From Filimonas sp. (GTDB taxonomy: Bacteria > Bacteroidota > Bacteroidia > Chitinophagales > Chitinophagaceae): a stretch of 64,000 nt of DNA. Shown one piece after another: positions 1-8,503 of this stretch (the first letter of the stretch is position 1; each line of letters starts with the position of its first letter). The stretch is taken from contig JAFKHH010000013.1 in NCBI GenBank assembly GCA_017306865.1, forward strand, positions 620,001 through 684,000, read 5' to 3'. A program made the translations under genes and the position numbers. Below the pieces are notes generated by a model. It saw nothing but the letters and a program-made list of their open reading frames with translations, was not told the DNA's origin and searched no databases.

Positions 1-839
1 GTTCTACAGGCGTGTTCAACAACATGTGGAAGACAATAGGTGAGAACATTCCTAAATACAAAACGTACCCTCGCATAGTAGGCGAGACTGGTGGTAAAGA
101 CTTTGTACTGATCCACAAAAGTGCAGATGCAGATGTAGCTGCAACAGCACTGGCCCGTGGTGCTTTCGAGTTCCAGGGACAGAAATGTTCTGCTGCATCA
201 AGAGCATACCTGCCTAGCAACATTGCTGCTGCTATCAAAGACAAACTGGTAAAACAAGTGAAGTCTATGAAGATGGGTACAGTAGAAGATTTCAGCAATT
301 TCGTTAACGCGGTGATCGATGAAAAGAGCTTTAATAACATAGCTAAATACATTGACAACGCGAAGAAAGATAAGAAAGCAACCATCCTTGTAGGTGGTAA
401 CTATAGCAAGAAAGAAGGCTTCTTTATAGAACCTACGGTGATAGAGGTAAAAGATCCTAAAGCAGTAACAATGTGCGAAGAGATCTTCGGACCAGTACTG
501 ACGATCTACACATATGATGCAGAAAAATTCGAGCAGGCAATGGAGCTGGTTGATACTACATCTCCTTACGCGTTGACAGGTTCTATCCTGGCACAGGACA
601 GAGATGCGATTGTATTGGCTACATCAAGATTGCGTAACGCTGCAGGTAACTTCTACATCAATGATAAGCCAACAGGCGCTGTAGTAGGCCAGCAACCATT
701 TGGCGGCGCACGCGCAAGTGGTACAAATGATAAAGCCGGTAGCATGCTGAACCTGTATCGCTGGTTGAGCGCAAGAACAATCAAAGAAACGTTTAACCCA
801 CCAACAGATTACGGTTACCCGTTTTTGAATGAGGCATAA
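1..839 (+). CDS. pruA: L-glutamate gamma-semialdehyde (1-pyrroline-5-carboxylate) dehydrogenase, 3' part
   Basis: This is the C-terminal half of an NAD-dependent aldehyde dehydrogenase that oxidises glutamate semialdehyde to glutamate, the last step of proline breakdown in the cytoplasm. The reading frame is open from the window edge (codons begin at base 3), so the 5' end lies outside; the GTG at base 12 is internal. The catalytic glutamate sits in ETGGKD near base 84 and the nucleophilic cysteine in GQKCSAAS at bases 186-188. The later stretches EEIFGPVL and QPFGGARASG are typical of the P5C dehydrogenase branch of the ALDH family. About 279 of an expected 540 or so residues are present. 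It ends in TAA and is followed by a palindromic spacer. The family assignment is firm; the missing N-terminus could not be checked. Confidence 0.93.
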   Translation, partial: STGVFNNMWKTIGENIPKYKTYPRIVGETGGKDFVLIHKSADADVAATALARGAFEFQGQKCSAASRAYLPSNIAAAIKDKLVKQVKSMKMGTVEDFSNFVNAVIDEKSFNNIAKYIDNAKKDKKATILVGGNYSKKEGFFIEPTVIEVKDPKAVTMCEEIFGPVLTIYTYDAEKFEQAMELVDTTSPYALTGSILAQDRDAIVLATSRLRNAAGNFYINDKPTGAVVGQQPFGGARASGTNDKAGSMLNLYRWLSARTIKETFNPPTDYGYPFLNEA

Positions 840-871
840 TTAGAACGTATCCATTAATAGACGTATGGTAT

Positions 872-941
872 AATGGTTATATTGTTGCATGGTTGCATTG
901 TTGAATACGACAAGCATGAAGACCTGAACAATATAACCATT
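872..941. repeat. AATGGTTATATTGTT inverted repeat (word family A)
   Basis: Perfect 15-bp arms AATGGTTATATTGTT (872-886) and its complement (927-941) enclose a 40-nt loop with further related words such as GCATGGTTGCATTGTTG. It lies between pruA and the PH/SHOCT gene. The same word recurs near 1581, 17296, 26780, 40319, 41300, 52876 and 55761. It could form a hairpin in RNA, but there is no clear U-tract. Confidence 0.7.
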
Positions 942-962
942 TATCAATTTAACAATTGAACG

Positions 963-1565
963 ATGATCAACAACCTTAAAAGCTTCCTCAATGAGGAGCA
1001 GGACCCGAAGGCCGTAGAAAAGGTAGCAGACAAGCTGAGCAGCATGATGATGTCTGACGAAGAAGTGCAGTACATAGCTGTACAGAAAAAGCCTGCTATT
1101 ACGATAGCGCCGGATTGCATTGCGCTGACGAACAAACGCATTATATTTTTCCGTTCAAAAAATATGGGACTCTCTACAGAGTTTGAAGACATTATCTGGA
1201 AAGATGTGCTGGATAGCCATTTGAAAGAAAATATCTGGGGTGCGGAGTTTACTGTGCAAACGATAGATGGCGTGTTGCATAAAATAGATTTTCTTCCAAA
1301 GAACCAGTCGCGCAAACTCTTTGCAGTAGTACAGGAGCAGGAAGAAAAACAAAAAGAGTTTCGCCGTCAACGCGACCTGGAAGATAAGCGTGCTTCTGCT
1401 AACAGGCTGGTGGTGTCATCTGCACCAACAACAGGGCAACCACAAGAGATAAAGCAGGATGACCCCGTAGCTACGCTGCAAAAACTAAAAACAATGTTGG
1501 ATAATCAGCTCATCACACAAGAGGAGTATGATGCGAAAAAAGCGGAAGTGTTGGGGAGAATGTAA
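963..1565 (+). CDS. PH-domain and SHOCT-domain protein
   Basis: A 200-residue cytoplasmic protein without signal peptide. Residues about 35-125 look like a bacterial PH-like (YokE/bPH) domain, a beta-rich fold: see the strand-like IALTNKRIIFFRSK and the GVLHKIDFLPK segment. Residues about 125-145 are a charged helix. The last 30 residues (VATLQKLKTMLDNQLITQEE and the following YDAKKAEVL) are a clear SHOCT motif, a short C-terminal helical module common on bacterial membrane-associated or oligomeric proteins. Its function is not known; the family is usually annotated only by domain. The ATG at 963 follows the family A palindrome by about 20 nt, and a second palindromic spacer follows the stop. 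Confidence 0.8.
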   Translation: MINNLKSFLNEEQDPKAVEKVADKLSSMMMSDEEVQYIAVQKKPAITIAPDCIALTNKRIIFFRSKNMGLSTEFEDIIWKDVLDSHLKENIWGAEFTVQTIDGVLHKIDFLPKNQSRKLFAVVQEQEEKQKEFRRQRDLEDKRASANRLVVSSAPTTGQPQEIKQDDPVATLQKLKTMLDNQLITQEEYDAKKAEVLGRM

Positions 1566-1580
1566 GGGGAGAGATAGCTG

Positions 1581-1714
1581 AATGGTTATATTGTTTAATT
1601 GTTGCTTTGATGATGTGATTTCTATAAACCTATAAGGTCTTTAAGACCTTATAGGTTTGAGGATAACAGATTTACTAATATAAACCCAAGTAACAATTAA
1701 ACAATATAACCATT
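1581..1714. repeat. Nested inverted repeats (families A and B) at a convergent gene junction
   Basis: Outer arms are a perfect 23-bp inverted repeat (1581-1603 and 1692-1714) beginning AATGGTTATATTGTTTAAT. Inside sits a second perfect palindrome at 1626-1658, with 16-bp arms AAACCTATAAGGTCTT around a single central base. The block separates two convergent genes (ends 1565 and 1733), so a role as a bidirectional terminator is plausible, but neither hairpin has a long T-run. Confidence 0.75.
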
Positions 1715-1732
1715 TAACTATTTTAAAGCTAT

Positions 1733-2971
1733 TTACATCTTCCAGGTCTTCTCACCCTTCTTCATCTTATCTATCGTCTCCTGGTAAGTTTGTTTTTCAT
1801 TTTCACTTGCAAGGCTTACCGCTTTTTCTTCCCATTTCAGGGCTTCTTCTTTGTTGCCCATTTTGTAAAGAATGTTAGCGTAAGTATCTATGAAAGCAGG
1901 ATTGTTATTGTCCTTAAATGAACTTTTGCTCCAGTCCAAGGCCTCTTTTACACATTTCATATCCGGGCAATTCTCAAACACAGTCCATGCGTAACTGTTC
2001 AGTGTTTCAGGACCTACTTTGTGGCCATAATCTTTCATGTATGCAACAATAACGCCCTGGAAATTACCCCAGTCTTGTTTGCGCTGGTAGTACATTACTT
2101 TGCCCTGAGCAATAGCTTCAGTAGCCTGCTTAGGATATTTAGCAGTAATAGCAGTTTGTATAGCAGACCAGTCAGGATTGTCTACCAGTTTTCTGCCATT
2201 AGATAACTTAGCCAATACTTCTTCCTGCAGTACAATGCCTAACACTTTTTCGTATGATTTGCCTTTACCTATTACCGCATCTACTTTATCAGGATTGTCA
2301 AGGAATAATTGAAATCCCTTGTCGCTACTGCTCATTGTAAATTTGTTTACGAAGTCGATATTATCTTTAGTGTACAGATTCTTCTGAGTTGCAATATATT
2401 CGTTGGCTATTTTTTTTGCAGATTCCATGTCATACGCATCCATTGCAGCCAATGCCGTTTTCTTCAGAAAGTCAGGCGCTTTTTCTCCTGCCTGGTATTT
2501 CTTCAGCAATGCATAATATTGTTTGTCCGGGTTAGTGGCAGCTTCTGCTTTTGCAAGAAAAGTCTTCACATCAGAAGAGCCAACAGCACGGTGTACGATA
2601 GTGCCATCCGGCGCGAAAAAGAGATAAGTAGGGTATACGGCAACCTTATATTCTTTAGCTATGTCTGCGCCATCTTTGTACCAGCTCTTCACTTCATCAT
2701 TATCATTCTTCGTTGTATCCAGTTGCACCTTTACACTAATAAATTTGCTGTTGAAAAAAGCGCCTACTTCCTCTTGTGGAAATATGTTTGCGCTCATGTA
2801 TCTGCACGGCCCGCACCAGGTAGTGAAGCAGTCCATGAAGATATATTTGTTTTCAGCTTTCGCTTTTGCCTGGATCTGTGCCCAGGTGGAGCCATGCTCA
2901 AAATGAATGCCCTTTTCCTGTGCTGTGGTGAAAAGCGGAATAAGGGCGAGAAGGAAAAATAGTTTTCTCAT
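1733..2971 (-). CDS. Secreted thioredoxin-like protein with helical C-terminal repeats
   Basis: A 412-residue protein with an N-terminal signal peptide (MRKLFFLLALIPLFTTAQ) and a thioredoxin-fold domain carrying the redox motif WCGPC at residues 52-56, followed by the usual F-x-N and YPTYLFFAPDG elements. Such proteins catalyse thiol-disulfide exchange in the periplasm. The remaining 250 or so residues are alpha-helical and end in a TPR-like segment (ALDWSKSSFKDNNNPAFIDT onwards). This two-part architecture is common in Bacteroidota and differs from short dedicated thioredoxins; the C-terminal part may bind clients, but that is inference. It is transcribed alone, towards the PH/SHOCT gene, and divergently from the ECF sigma gene. 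Confidence 0.85.
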   Translation of the reverse strand: MRKLFFLLALIPLFTTAQEKGIHFEHGSTWAQIQAKAKAENKYIFMDCFTTWCGPCRYMSANIFPQEEVGAFFNSKFISVKVQLDTTKNDNDEVKSWYKDGADIAKEYKVAVYPTYLFFAPDGTIVHRAVGSSDVKTFLAKAEAATNPDKQYYALLKKYQAGEKAPDFLKKTALAAMDAYDMESAKKIANEYIATQKNLYTKDNIDFVNKFTMSSSDKGFQLFLDNPDKVDAVIGKGKSYEKVLGIVLQEEVLAKLSNGRKLVDNPDWSAIQTAITAKYPKQATEAIAQGKVMYYQRKQDWGNFQGVIVAYMKDYGHKVGPETLNSYAWTVFENCPDMKCVKEALDWSKSSFKDNNNPAFIDTYANILYKMGNKEEALKWEEKAVSLASENEKQTYQETIDKMKKGEKTWKM

Positions 2972-3152
2972 ACGTGTATATGTTTAGAAAAGTAATTTAA
3001 GCTTATCGGTTGTAAATAAATAATAAAAATGGATGAACGAAAGCTATCCGTTTTAACTGAAAGTGCAGGAATGCAAACGTTATAATACGGATTACTGTTG
3101 CTGGTTTGGAAAATGCAGTTAATTTGCAGCCTTTAATTCGTAAGCTACTGCG

Positions 3153-3722
3153 TTGAGCCTGACTACTGTAAATATTCTGCATCTCCAGCATAAGATTGCT
3201 TTCATGCGTGATGAACGCGCTTACAGGCAGCTCTTTATACATTATTATAACTCCCTGTTAAGGTTTGCAACAGGCATTGTAGGCACACCGGAATTAGCAG
3301 AAGAGATCATCTCCGACGTAATGATGCGTGTGTGGGATATGGGCAGCAGGCTATCCCAGGTTGATAACCTGAAGGTGTACCTGTTTACTTCCGTCAAAAA
3401 TGCTGCATTTACAGAGCTGGATAAGCGTAAGCGTCATATACCAACAACAGATGCCCAAAACGGCGAGGATGTTGCTGAGAACACCCCGAACCCGGAAAGA
3501 CAGATGCTATTGTCTGAGCTGGAGCAAAAGATAGAGCAGGCCGTTATGCAACTGCCGCCAAAGTGCCAGGCTGTTTACCGCCTCATAAAAGAAGAGGGTT
3601 GCACTTATAAAGAAGCCGCTGCTATCTTAGAAATATCCGGCAATACCATAGAAGGGCATATGCAGACTGCTTTTCAACGCATTAAAGCCGCCACCTCTTT
3701 ATACCTGCACGGCATAAAATAA
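3153..3722 (+). CDS. ECF RNA polymerase sigma factor (Bacteroidota PUL type)
   Basis: A sigma-70 family ECF factor of up to 189 residues. Region 2 is seen in AYRQLFIHYYNSLLRFATGI and the following ELAEEIISDVMMRVW; region 4 is the C-terminal helix-turn-helix around PPKCQAVYRLIKEEGCTYKE and GNTIEGHMQTAFQRIKA. The stop upstream at 3141 limits the start: TTG at 3153 keeps the usual helix before the first conserved motif, whereas the first ATG (3204) would remove it, so I prefer TTG with moderate certainty. It sits just upstream of a FecR anti-sigma gene and an STN-type SusC gene, the standard arrangement for substrate-induced activation of a polysaccharide locus. Confidence 0.9.
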   Translation: MSLTTVNILHLQHKIAFMRDERAYRQLFIHYYNSLLRFATGIVGTPELAEEIISDVMMRVWDMGSRLSQVDNLKVYLFTSVKNAAFTELDKRKRHIPTTDAQNGEDVAENTPNPERQMLLSELEQKIEQAVMQLPPKCQAVYRLIKEEGCTYKEAAAILEISGNTIEGHMQTAFQRIKAATSLYLHGIK

Positions 3723-3785
3723 TTTTTTTTCCAGCCGACCGGTGGAACCTTTCTTTTTTCCCGTCTTATACTATTACGAATACTT

Positions 3786-4868
3786 ATGAACAAATCGTCC
3801 GAAGCATATTTTTTTGTATTGCTTAGCCGTAAACTGGCTGGGGAGGCCTCTGCGGAAGAGTTGCAATCACTGGAACAAATGGCTGCGCAAAGCCCTGAAT
3901 GGCAGTGCCTTTACCTTGAAATGCTCAAGGGGAACGTGCATGCAGCACAAGAGCAACAGGCAGAAATGGCATTTGCTGCGCATGAGGCCAAAATGCGTTT
4001 GCAGGGTAAGTTAGACACTTCAGGCAGTTCGGGTGAAGCAGGCATAACGCCTGTAGTACCTGTTAGCAGGAAGCGAAATAAAATGCTGTGGGTAGCAATA
4101 ACTGCAGCGGCTGTGCTTGTTTTTCTTATAGTAAATCCGTTCTGGAAAACCCAACATCAGCATTCACAAAAGATCAATGAGATTATAACACAACGTGGAT
4201 CGAAGTCAAAAATAAAACTGGCAGATGGTACTGTTGTTGTGCTGAATGCAGATAGTAAACTGTCTTATCCGGAATCTTTTGTGTCAGATACAAGAGAGGT
4301 AGAGTTGATAGGGGAAGCCTACTTCAGTGTGGCGCATGATAGCGCACACCCGTTTATCATTCACACCGGTAGGTTGAATATAAAAGTATTGGGCACAGAG
4401 TTTAATGTGAAAAATTACCCGCAGGATGATGTGATAGAGACGGCTCTTATCAGGGGGAAAGTGGAAGTAAGTATGGTCAGTAACCCTTCGGAGAAATTTA
4501 TACTAAAGCCATCCGAAAAGATCGTTGTATCTAAAAAGAAAGAAGAAGTGCATGTAGATAACGCGACAGAAACGGCCCGTGCATTGTATATACAGCCGAT
4601 CTCTTATGGAAGAACAGATAGCGTAGTGGCTGAAACGGCGTGGATGCAGGGAAAGCTGGTTTTTGTGAACGAAACCTTTGGCGCTATTGCAAAAGAGCTG
4701 GAAAGAAGATTCAATATAACGGTTGTATTCGAAGACGAAACTGTAAAGACTTACCGGTACACCGCAGAGTTTACAGACGAAACAGCAGGAGAGATATTGG
4801 AAGCAATGAAACTCTCCAAAAAATTTAATTACCACATAAAAGACAAAACTATCTCTATAAAAAAATAA
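3786..4868 (+). CDS. FecR-type anti-sigma factor
   Basis: A 360-residue inner-membrane protein. Residues 1-95 are the cytoplasmic part that would hold the sigma factor, with a helical N-terminus containing LSRKLAGEASAEE. One membrane segment spans about 100-118 (LWVAITAAAVLVFLIV). The periplasmic part has a FecR domain (about 135-235; KIKLADGTVVVLNADSKLSY is characteristic) and a C-terminal DUF4974 domain (about 285-358, starting WMQGKLVFVNETF). In characterised systems this periplasmic part contacts the STN domain of the partner TonB receptor, here the SusC protein downstream. It lies 63 bp after the sigma gene in the same direction. Confidence 0.92.
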   Translation: MNKSSEAYFFVLLSRKLAGEASAEELQSLEQMAAQSPEWQCLYLEMLKGNVHAAQEQQAEMAFAAHEAKMRLQGKLDTSGSSGEAGITPVVPVSRKRNKMLWVAITAAAVLVFLIVNPFWKTQHQHSQKINEIITQRGSKSKIKLADGTVVVLNADSKLSYPESFVSDTREVELIGEAYFSVAHDSAHPFIIHTGRLNIKVLGTEFNVKNYPQDDVIETALIRGKVEVSMVSNPSEKFILKPSEKIVVSKKKEEVHVDNATETARALYIQPISYGRTDSVVAETAWMQGKLVFVNETFGAIAKELERRFNITVVFEDETVKTYRYTAEFTDETAGEILEAMKLSKKFNYHIKDKTISIKK

Positions 4869-4948
4869 AACTGATTGCTATGCCATAAAGAAAGATTGCT
4901 TTGACACATTGCCCAAGGCTGTATGCTGCATAAGGGCAGACTGCAAAA

Positions 4949-4985
4949 AACGAAAAAGGAGAATTGGCAGATTCCCCTTTTCGTT
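4949..4985 (+). terminator. Hairpin between fecR and susC
   Basis: AACGAAAAAGGAGAAT (4949-4964), loop TGGCAG, then ATTCCCCTTTTCGTT (4971-4985) forms a nearly complete stem of about 15 pairs. It lies 80 bp past the fecR stop and about 50 bp before susC. No T-run follows, so it may be a weak terminator, an attenuator or an RNA-stability element separating regulator from transporter expression. Confidence 0.5.
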
Positions 4986-5032
4986 ACAAAATTTCCATGT
5001 AGAAAATTTAGTAATTAAACCATTACAAATGT

Positions 5033-8000
5033 ATGAAGAAAACGCACTGCGCCCTTCTAAGGGTTAGGCTTTGCCCAAAACAAACGATTCTTGCTATGAA
5101 ACTATCGGCCCTTATGCTACTCGTCAGCCTTACGGTATGCGGCCACGGGATCTCCCAAAACAAGTTTACCATCAGGGAAAAGAACGCGTCACTGGCTGCT
5201 ATATTTAAAACAATAGAAAAGCAGTCCAATTACCGCTTTGTATATAGCAACGATATTGTGCCTGATAAATTGCAGGCGGCATTAAGTATAAAAGATGCTT
5301 CTATAAACGAAGTATTGTCCCAGCTATTAGCAACATATAACCTTAGCTATAAGATCATAGATGACAGGCTGGTGGTTATTTCTGAAAAAGAAGTGGCCGC
5401 TGCGCGCGATAAAATAACAGGGGTGGTTGTAAACAAGACGACCGGGGAAGTTATTGGCGGGGCATCTGTAACGATCAAAGGAACGGCAAAAGGTGTAGCC
5501 GCAGATGCACGAGGCATCTTCCAGGTAGAAGCCGTTACAGGCGCTACACTGGTTGTATCTTTTGTAGGCTTTGATGTGACAGAGATAACAGTGCCTGCAA
5601 AAACAGATACCCTGCGCGTACTTCTTGCACCATCCTCTTCCTCGCTGAACGAGGTAGTTGTTATCGGGTATGGCGACCAGACAAAGAAAAAATTATCTAC
5701 ATCTATCAGTTCTATAAAAGCTTCTGACATCAGCGAATTGCCCGTTGCATCATTAAGTGACGCACTTGCTGCTAAAGCTGCGGGTGTGGATATAACGTCC
5801 TCACTTGGCGGACAGCCGGGCGTAGGCGCAGATGTAACCATCAGGGGCCTGGGCTCACTGGGTAGCAGCAATGTACCCTTGTATGTAGTAGACGGCTATC
5901 CATTAGAATCGGCAGACCAGTTTTTTGCGATCAACCCGGCAGATATTGCTACTATAGATATTCTGAAAGATGCAGCCGCAGCTTCCATCTATGGTTCCAG
6001 GGCTTCTAATGGTGTAGTGATCGTAACAACCAAAAGAGGTAAAGCAGGCAAAGCCAAATTCAACTTCTCTACCTATACAGGCATTCAGCAACTGGCACAT
6101 AAAGTGGAGTTGATGGACTCTGCTGAGTATATGCACCAGGCTACTTTACTAAACAAACAACGTAATGGTAAGATAGATCTTACCGGCCCTTACTTTGGTA
6201 ATACAGACTGGCAAGATGAAATGTATAAAAGTGCATGGATGACTACCGCAAACCTGACAGCTTCCGGCGGTACCAATAATGTGACCTATAATATTTCTGC
6301 GTCTTATCTTGACCAGAAAGGTGTAGAAATTACTAGTTCATTTAAACGTTATGGCCTGCGTGCCAATCTTGATGCAAGGCTGAATGATAAACTAAAACTT
6401 GGTCTCAATATTTCACCTAACTACAGCGTGCAATATGCAGTGCCAAGCGGTGGCAACTTCACCGGAACCAATGATCCTTCCTATGGTTCTTCCGGCGCTG
6501 TACCAAACGTAGTGTACTCCGCATTACTGATGCCTCCAATTGTACCTAAGTTTATGCCTGACGGCAGATACGGACAGCCGGATTTCTTTCCTGCGGCAGT
6601 AAACTGGAGTGGTGTGAACGTGCTGAACCCGGTAGCTGTATTAACCAGCATCAACAACATCAACCGGAACTTTAATATATTGGGTAATGCATTCCTGCAA
6701 TGGTCCGTTACCAAAGACCTTACGTATAAACTGAATACAGGAGGCAACGTTGCCTCCTACCTGAACAATACTTATGTGTCGGATATTACGCCAACGCAAA
6801 ATGCTACACTCGCAAGTTTTCTCAACCCTAACCCTAATAGTATTTATGCCGGCGAAACTTCTTACAGAAGCCTTTCCTGGCTGGTAGAAAATACACTCAC
6901 CTACAATCACACTTTTCAGAAAGCGCATCACCTGAATGTATTGTTGCTACAGTCCGCACAGAAGTTTTCTTCTACACAAGACCAGGTGAGTGGTACTACA
7001 GGCACCTATACGAGCAATGTGATACAAAACCCATCTGCATCGGCCTTAACGGTAGGCAGTGTAGCGTATGACGTATATACTTTTGTTTCCTACGCAGCAC
7101 GTGTAAATTATGACTACAAATCAAAATACCTGTTAAGCACAAGCATCAGGCGTGATGGTTCTTCCAAGTTCGGTGCGAATGAACGTTTCGGTACGTTCAA
7201 GTCAGCTTCTGCCGCATGGCGGATTACAGAGGAATCTTTCATGAAAGAGACAAACTGGATCAGTGAATTGAAGTTGCGTGTAAGCTATGGTGAAACCGGT
7301 AATGCAAATATCGGAAGCTTTACATGGCTGAACAGCATCGTCTCATCCAACTACAATTTCGGCGCGAATAGTTCCGGCTCCGGTATCCGCAATTTTGGTA
7401 CAAACCAGACTGGATACTACAACCCTGATCTGAGCTGGGAAAAGAATCACCAGTTAGATATTGGCCTTGAATTGGGCATACTCAAAGACAGGCTTTACCT
7501 CACTGCGGACCTGTATCGCAAAGAAACGTTTGCCATGATTCAAAGCAAAACGCTTTTGGGTGATGTAGGGTATGCGCAAACCTATAAAACGAATACGGGT
7601 AACCTGCGTAATGAAGGTTTGGAACTGGGACTAAACACCGTAAACCTTAGGAACAAAAATTTTACATGGTCTACCAACTTCAATATTACTTTCAGCAGGA
7701 ATAAAGTATTGAGCCTGGGAGGCCCGCAAACATTAACTCCTTCAAACGCCATCACCGGCTGGAACAATGTATTCCAGATTATGGTAGGGCGTCCTATAGG
7801 CGACATCTATGGCTATAAAGTAGAAGGCATTTTGCACAATGCTGCGGAAGCTGCCACTGCGCCTAAGTTTGATACCTATGCACCACAACCGGGCGATATG
7901 AAATATGTAGATGTGAATGGGGACGGAGTGATCAGTGTTGCGGACAGAACGATTATCGGAAATGCACGTCCGAAGTTCATAGCGGGTATGACAAATACAT

Positions 8001-8479
8001 TTAAATACAAGGCATTTGATCTCAGCTTTGTATTACAGGCGCGCTATGGTAGCAATATTGTGAATGGTAACCTGAGAAATGCTTTTGGTAGTGCAGGCTT
8101 TAACATGCCGAAACAATTTTTGGATAACATGTACCTGAGCGCAGATCCTGAAGCGAATGTGAAATATCCAAACGTATCGTTAAGTGGCGCATACAATTTC
8201 GTAAGCACACTTACAACACTTGCTGTAGAGGATGGTTCATATCTCAGGATGCGTAACATAACAGCGGGTTACACGTTTACGCCACAGTTACTACGCAAAA
8301 TGAAACTGGATAACCTGCGCGTATATGTATCAGGGCAAAACGTATTTACCATTACAAAATATACGGGCTACAACCCGGAAGTAAGTGTAAACGGAAACTC
8401 TGTTTCTGCGCCGGGCATTGACCAGGGTGTTTACCCAGCAACAAGAAACCTGGTAGTAGGTGTCAGCGTTGGGTTCTAA
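5033..8479 (+). CDS. susC: SusC-type TonB-dependent outer-membrane transporter with STN domain
   Basis: A 1148-residue outer-membrane importer of oligosaccharides. After a signal sequence (hydrophobic core about 24-40) comes an STN domain (about 45-116), which in this class contacts FecR across the periplasm. Then a carboxypeptidase-regulatory-like beta domain (about 128-200), a TonB-box-like NEVVVIGYG at 206-214, the plug (about 220-345; DVTIRGLGSLGSSN and GVVIVTTKRGK) and a 22-strand barrel to the end. The presence of STN distinguishes it from SusC proteins that only transport, and agrees with the sigma/FecR pair upstream. ATG 5033 is used; an internal ATG at 5096 would still leave a signal peptide. 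The ligand cannot be read from sequence. Confidence 0.95.
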   Translation: MKKTHCALLRVRLCPKQTILAMKLSALMLLVSLTVCGHGISQNKFTIREKNASLAAIFKTIEKQSNYRFVYSNDIVPDKLQAALSIKDASINEVLSQLLATYNLSYKIIDDRLVVISEKEVAAARDKITGVVVNKTTGEVIGGASVTIKGTAKGVAADARGIFQVEAVTGATLVVSFVGFDVTEITVPAKTDTLRVLLAPSSSSLNEVVVIGYGDQTKKKLSTSISSIKASDISELPVASLSDALAAKAAGVDITSSLGGQPGVGADVTIRGLGSLGSSNVPLYVVDGYPLESADQFFAINPADIATIDILKDAAAASIYGSRASNGVVIVTTKRGKAGKAKFNFSTYTGIQQLAHKVELMDSAEYMHQATLLNKQRNGKIDLTGPYFGNTDWQDEMYKSAWMTTANLTASGGTNNVTYNISASYLDQKGVEITSSFKRYGLRANLDARLNDKLKLGLNISPNYSVQYAVPSGGNFTGTNDPSYGSSGAVPNVVYSALLMPPIVPKFMPDGRYGQPDFFPAAVNWSGVNVLNPVAVLTSINNINRNFNILGNAFLQWSVTKDLTYKLNTGGNVASYLNNTYVSDITPTQNATLASFLNPNPNSIYAGETSYRSLSWLVENTLTYNHTFQKAHHLNVLLLQSAQKFSSTQDQVSGTTGTYTSNVIQNPSASALTVGSVAYDVYTFVSYAARVNYDYKSKYLLSTSIRRDGSSKFGANERFGTFKSASAAWRITEESFMKETNWISELKLRVSYGETGNANIGSFTWLNSIVSSNYNFGANSSGSGIRNFGTNQTGYYNPDLSWEKNHQLDIGLELGILKDRLYLTADLYRKETFAMIQSKTLLGDVGYAQTYKTNTGNLRNEGLELGLNTVNLRNKNFTWSTNFNITFSRNKVLSLGGPQTLTPSNAITGWNNVFQIMVGRPIGDIYGYKVEGILHNAAEAATAPKFDTYAPQPGDMKYVDVNGDGVISVADRTIIGNARPKFIAGMTNTFKYKAFDLSFVLQARYGSNIVNGNLRNAFGSAGFNMPKQFLDNMYLSADPEANVKYPNVSLSGAYNFVSTLTTLAVEDGSYLRMRNITAGYTFTPQLLRKMKLDNLRVYVSGQNVFTITKYTGYNPEVSVNGNSVSAPGIDQGVYPATRNLVVGVSVGF

Positions 8480-8503
8480 TTATTCATTTCTAACTAATTT
8501 GAT

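Noticed and set aside
2309-2962. 217-residue plus-strand frame opposite the thioredoxin-like gene
   Set aside because: Shadow frame rich in Cys, Phe and His; the minus-strand protein has a signal peptide and a WCGPC motif.
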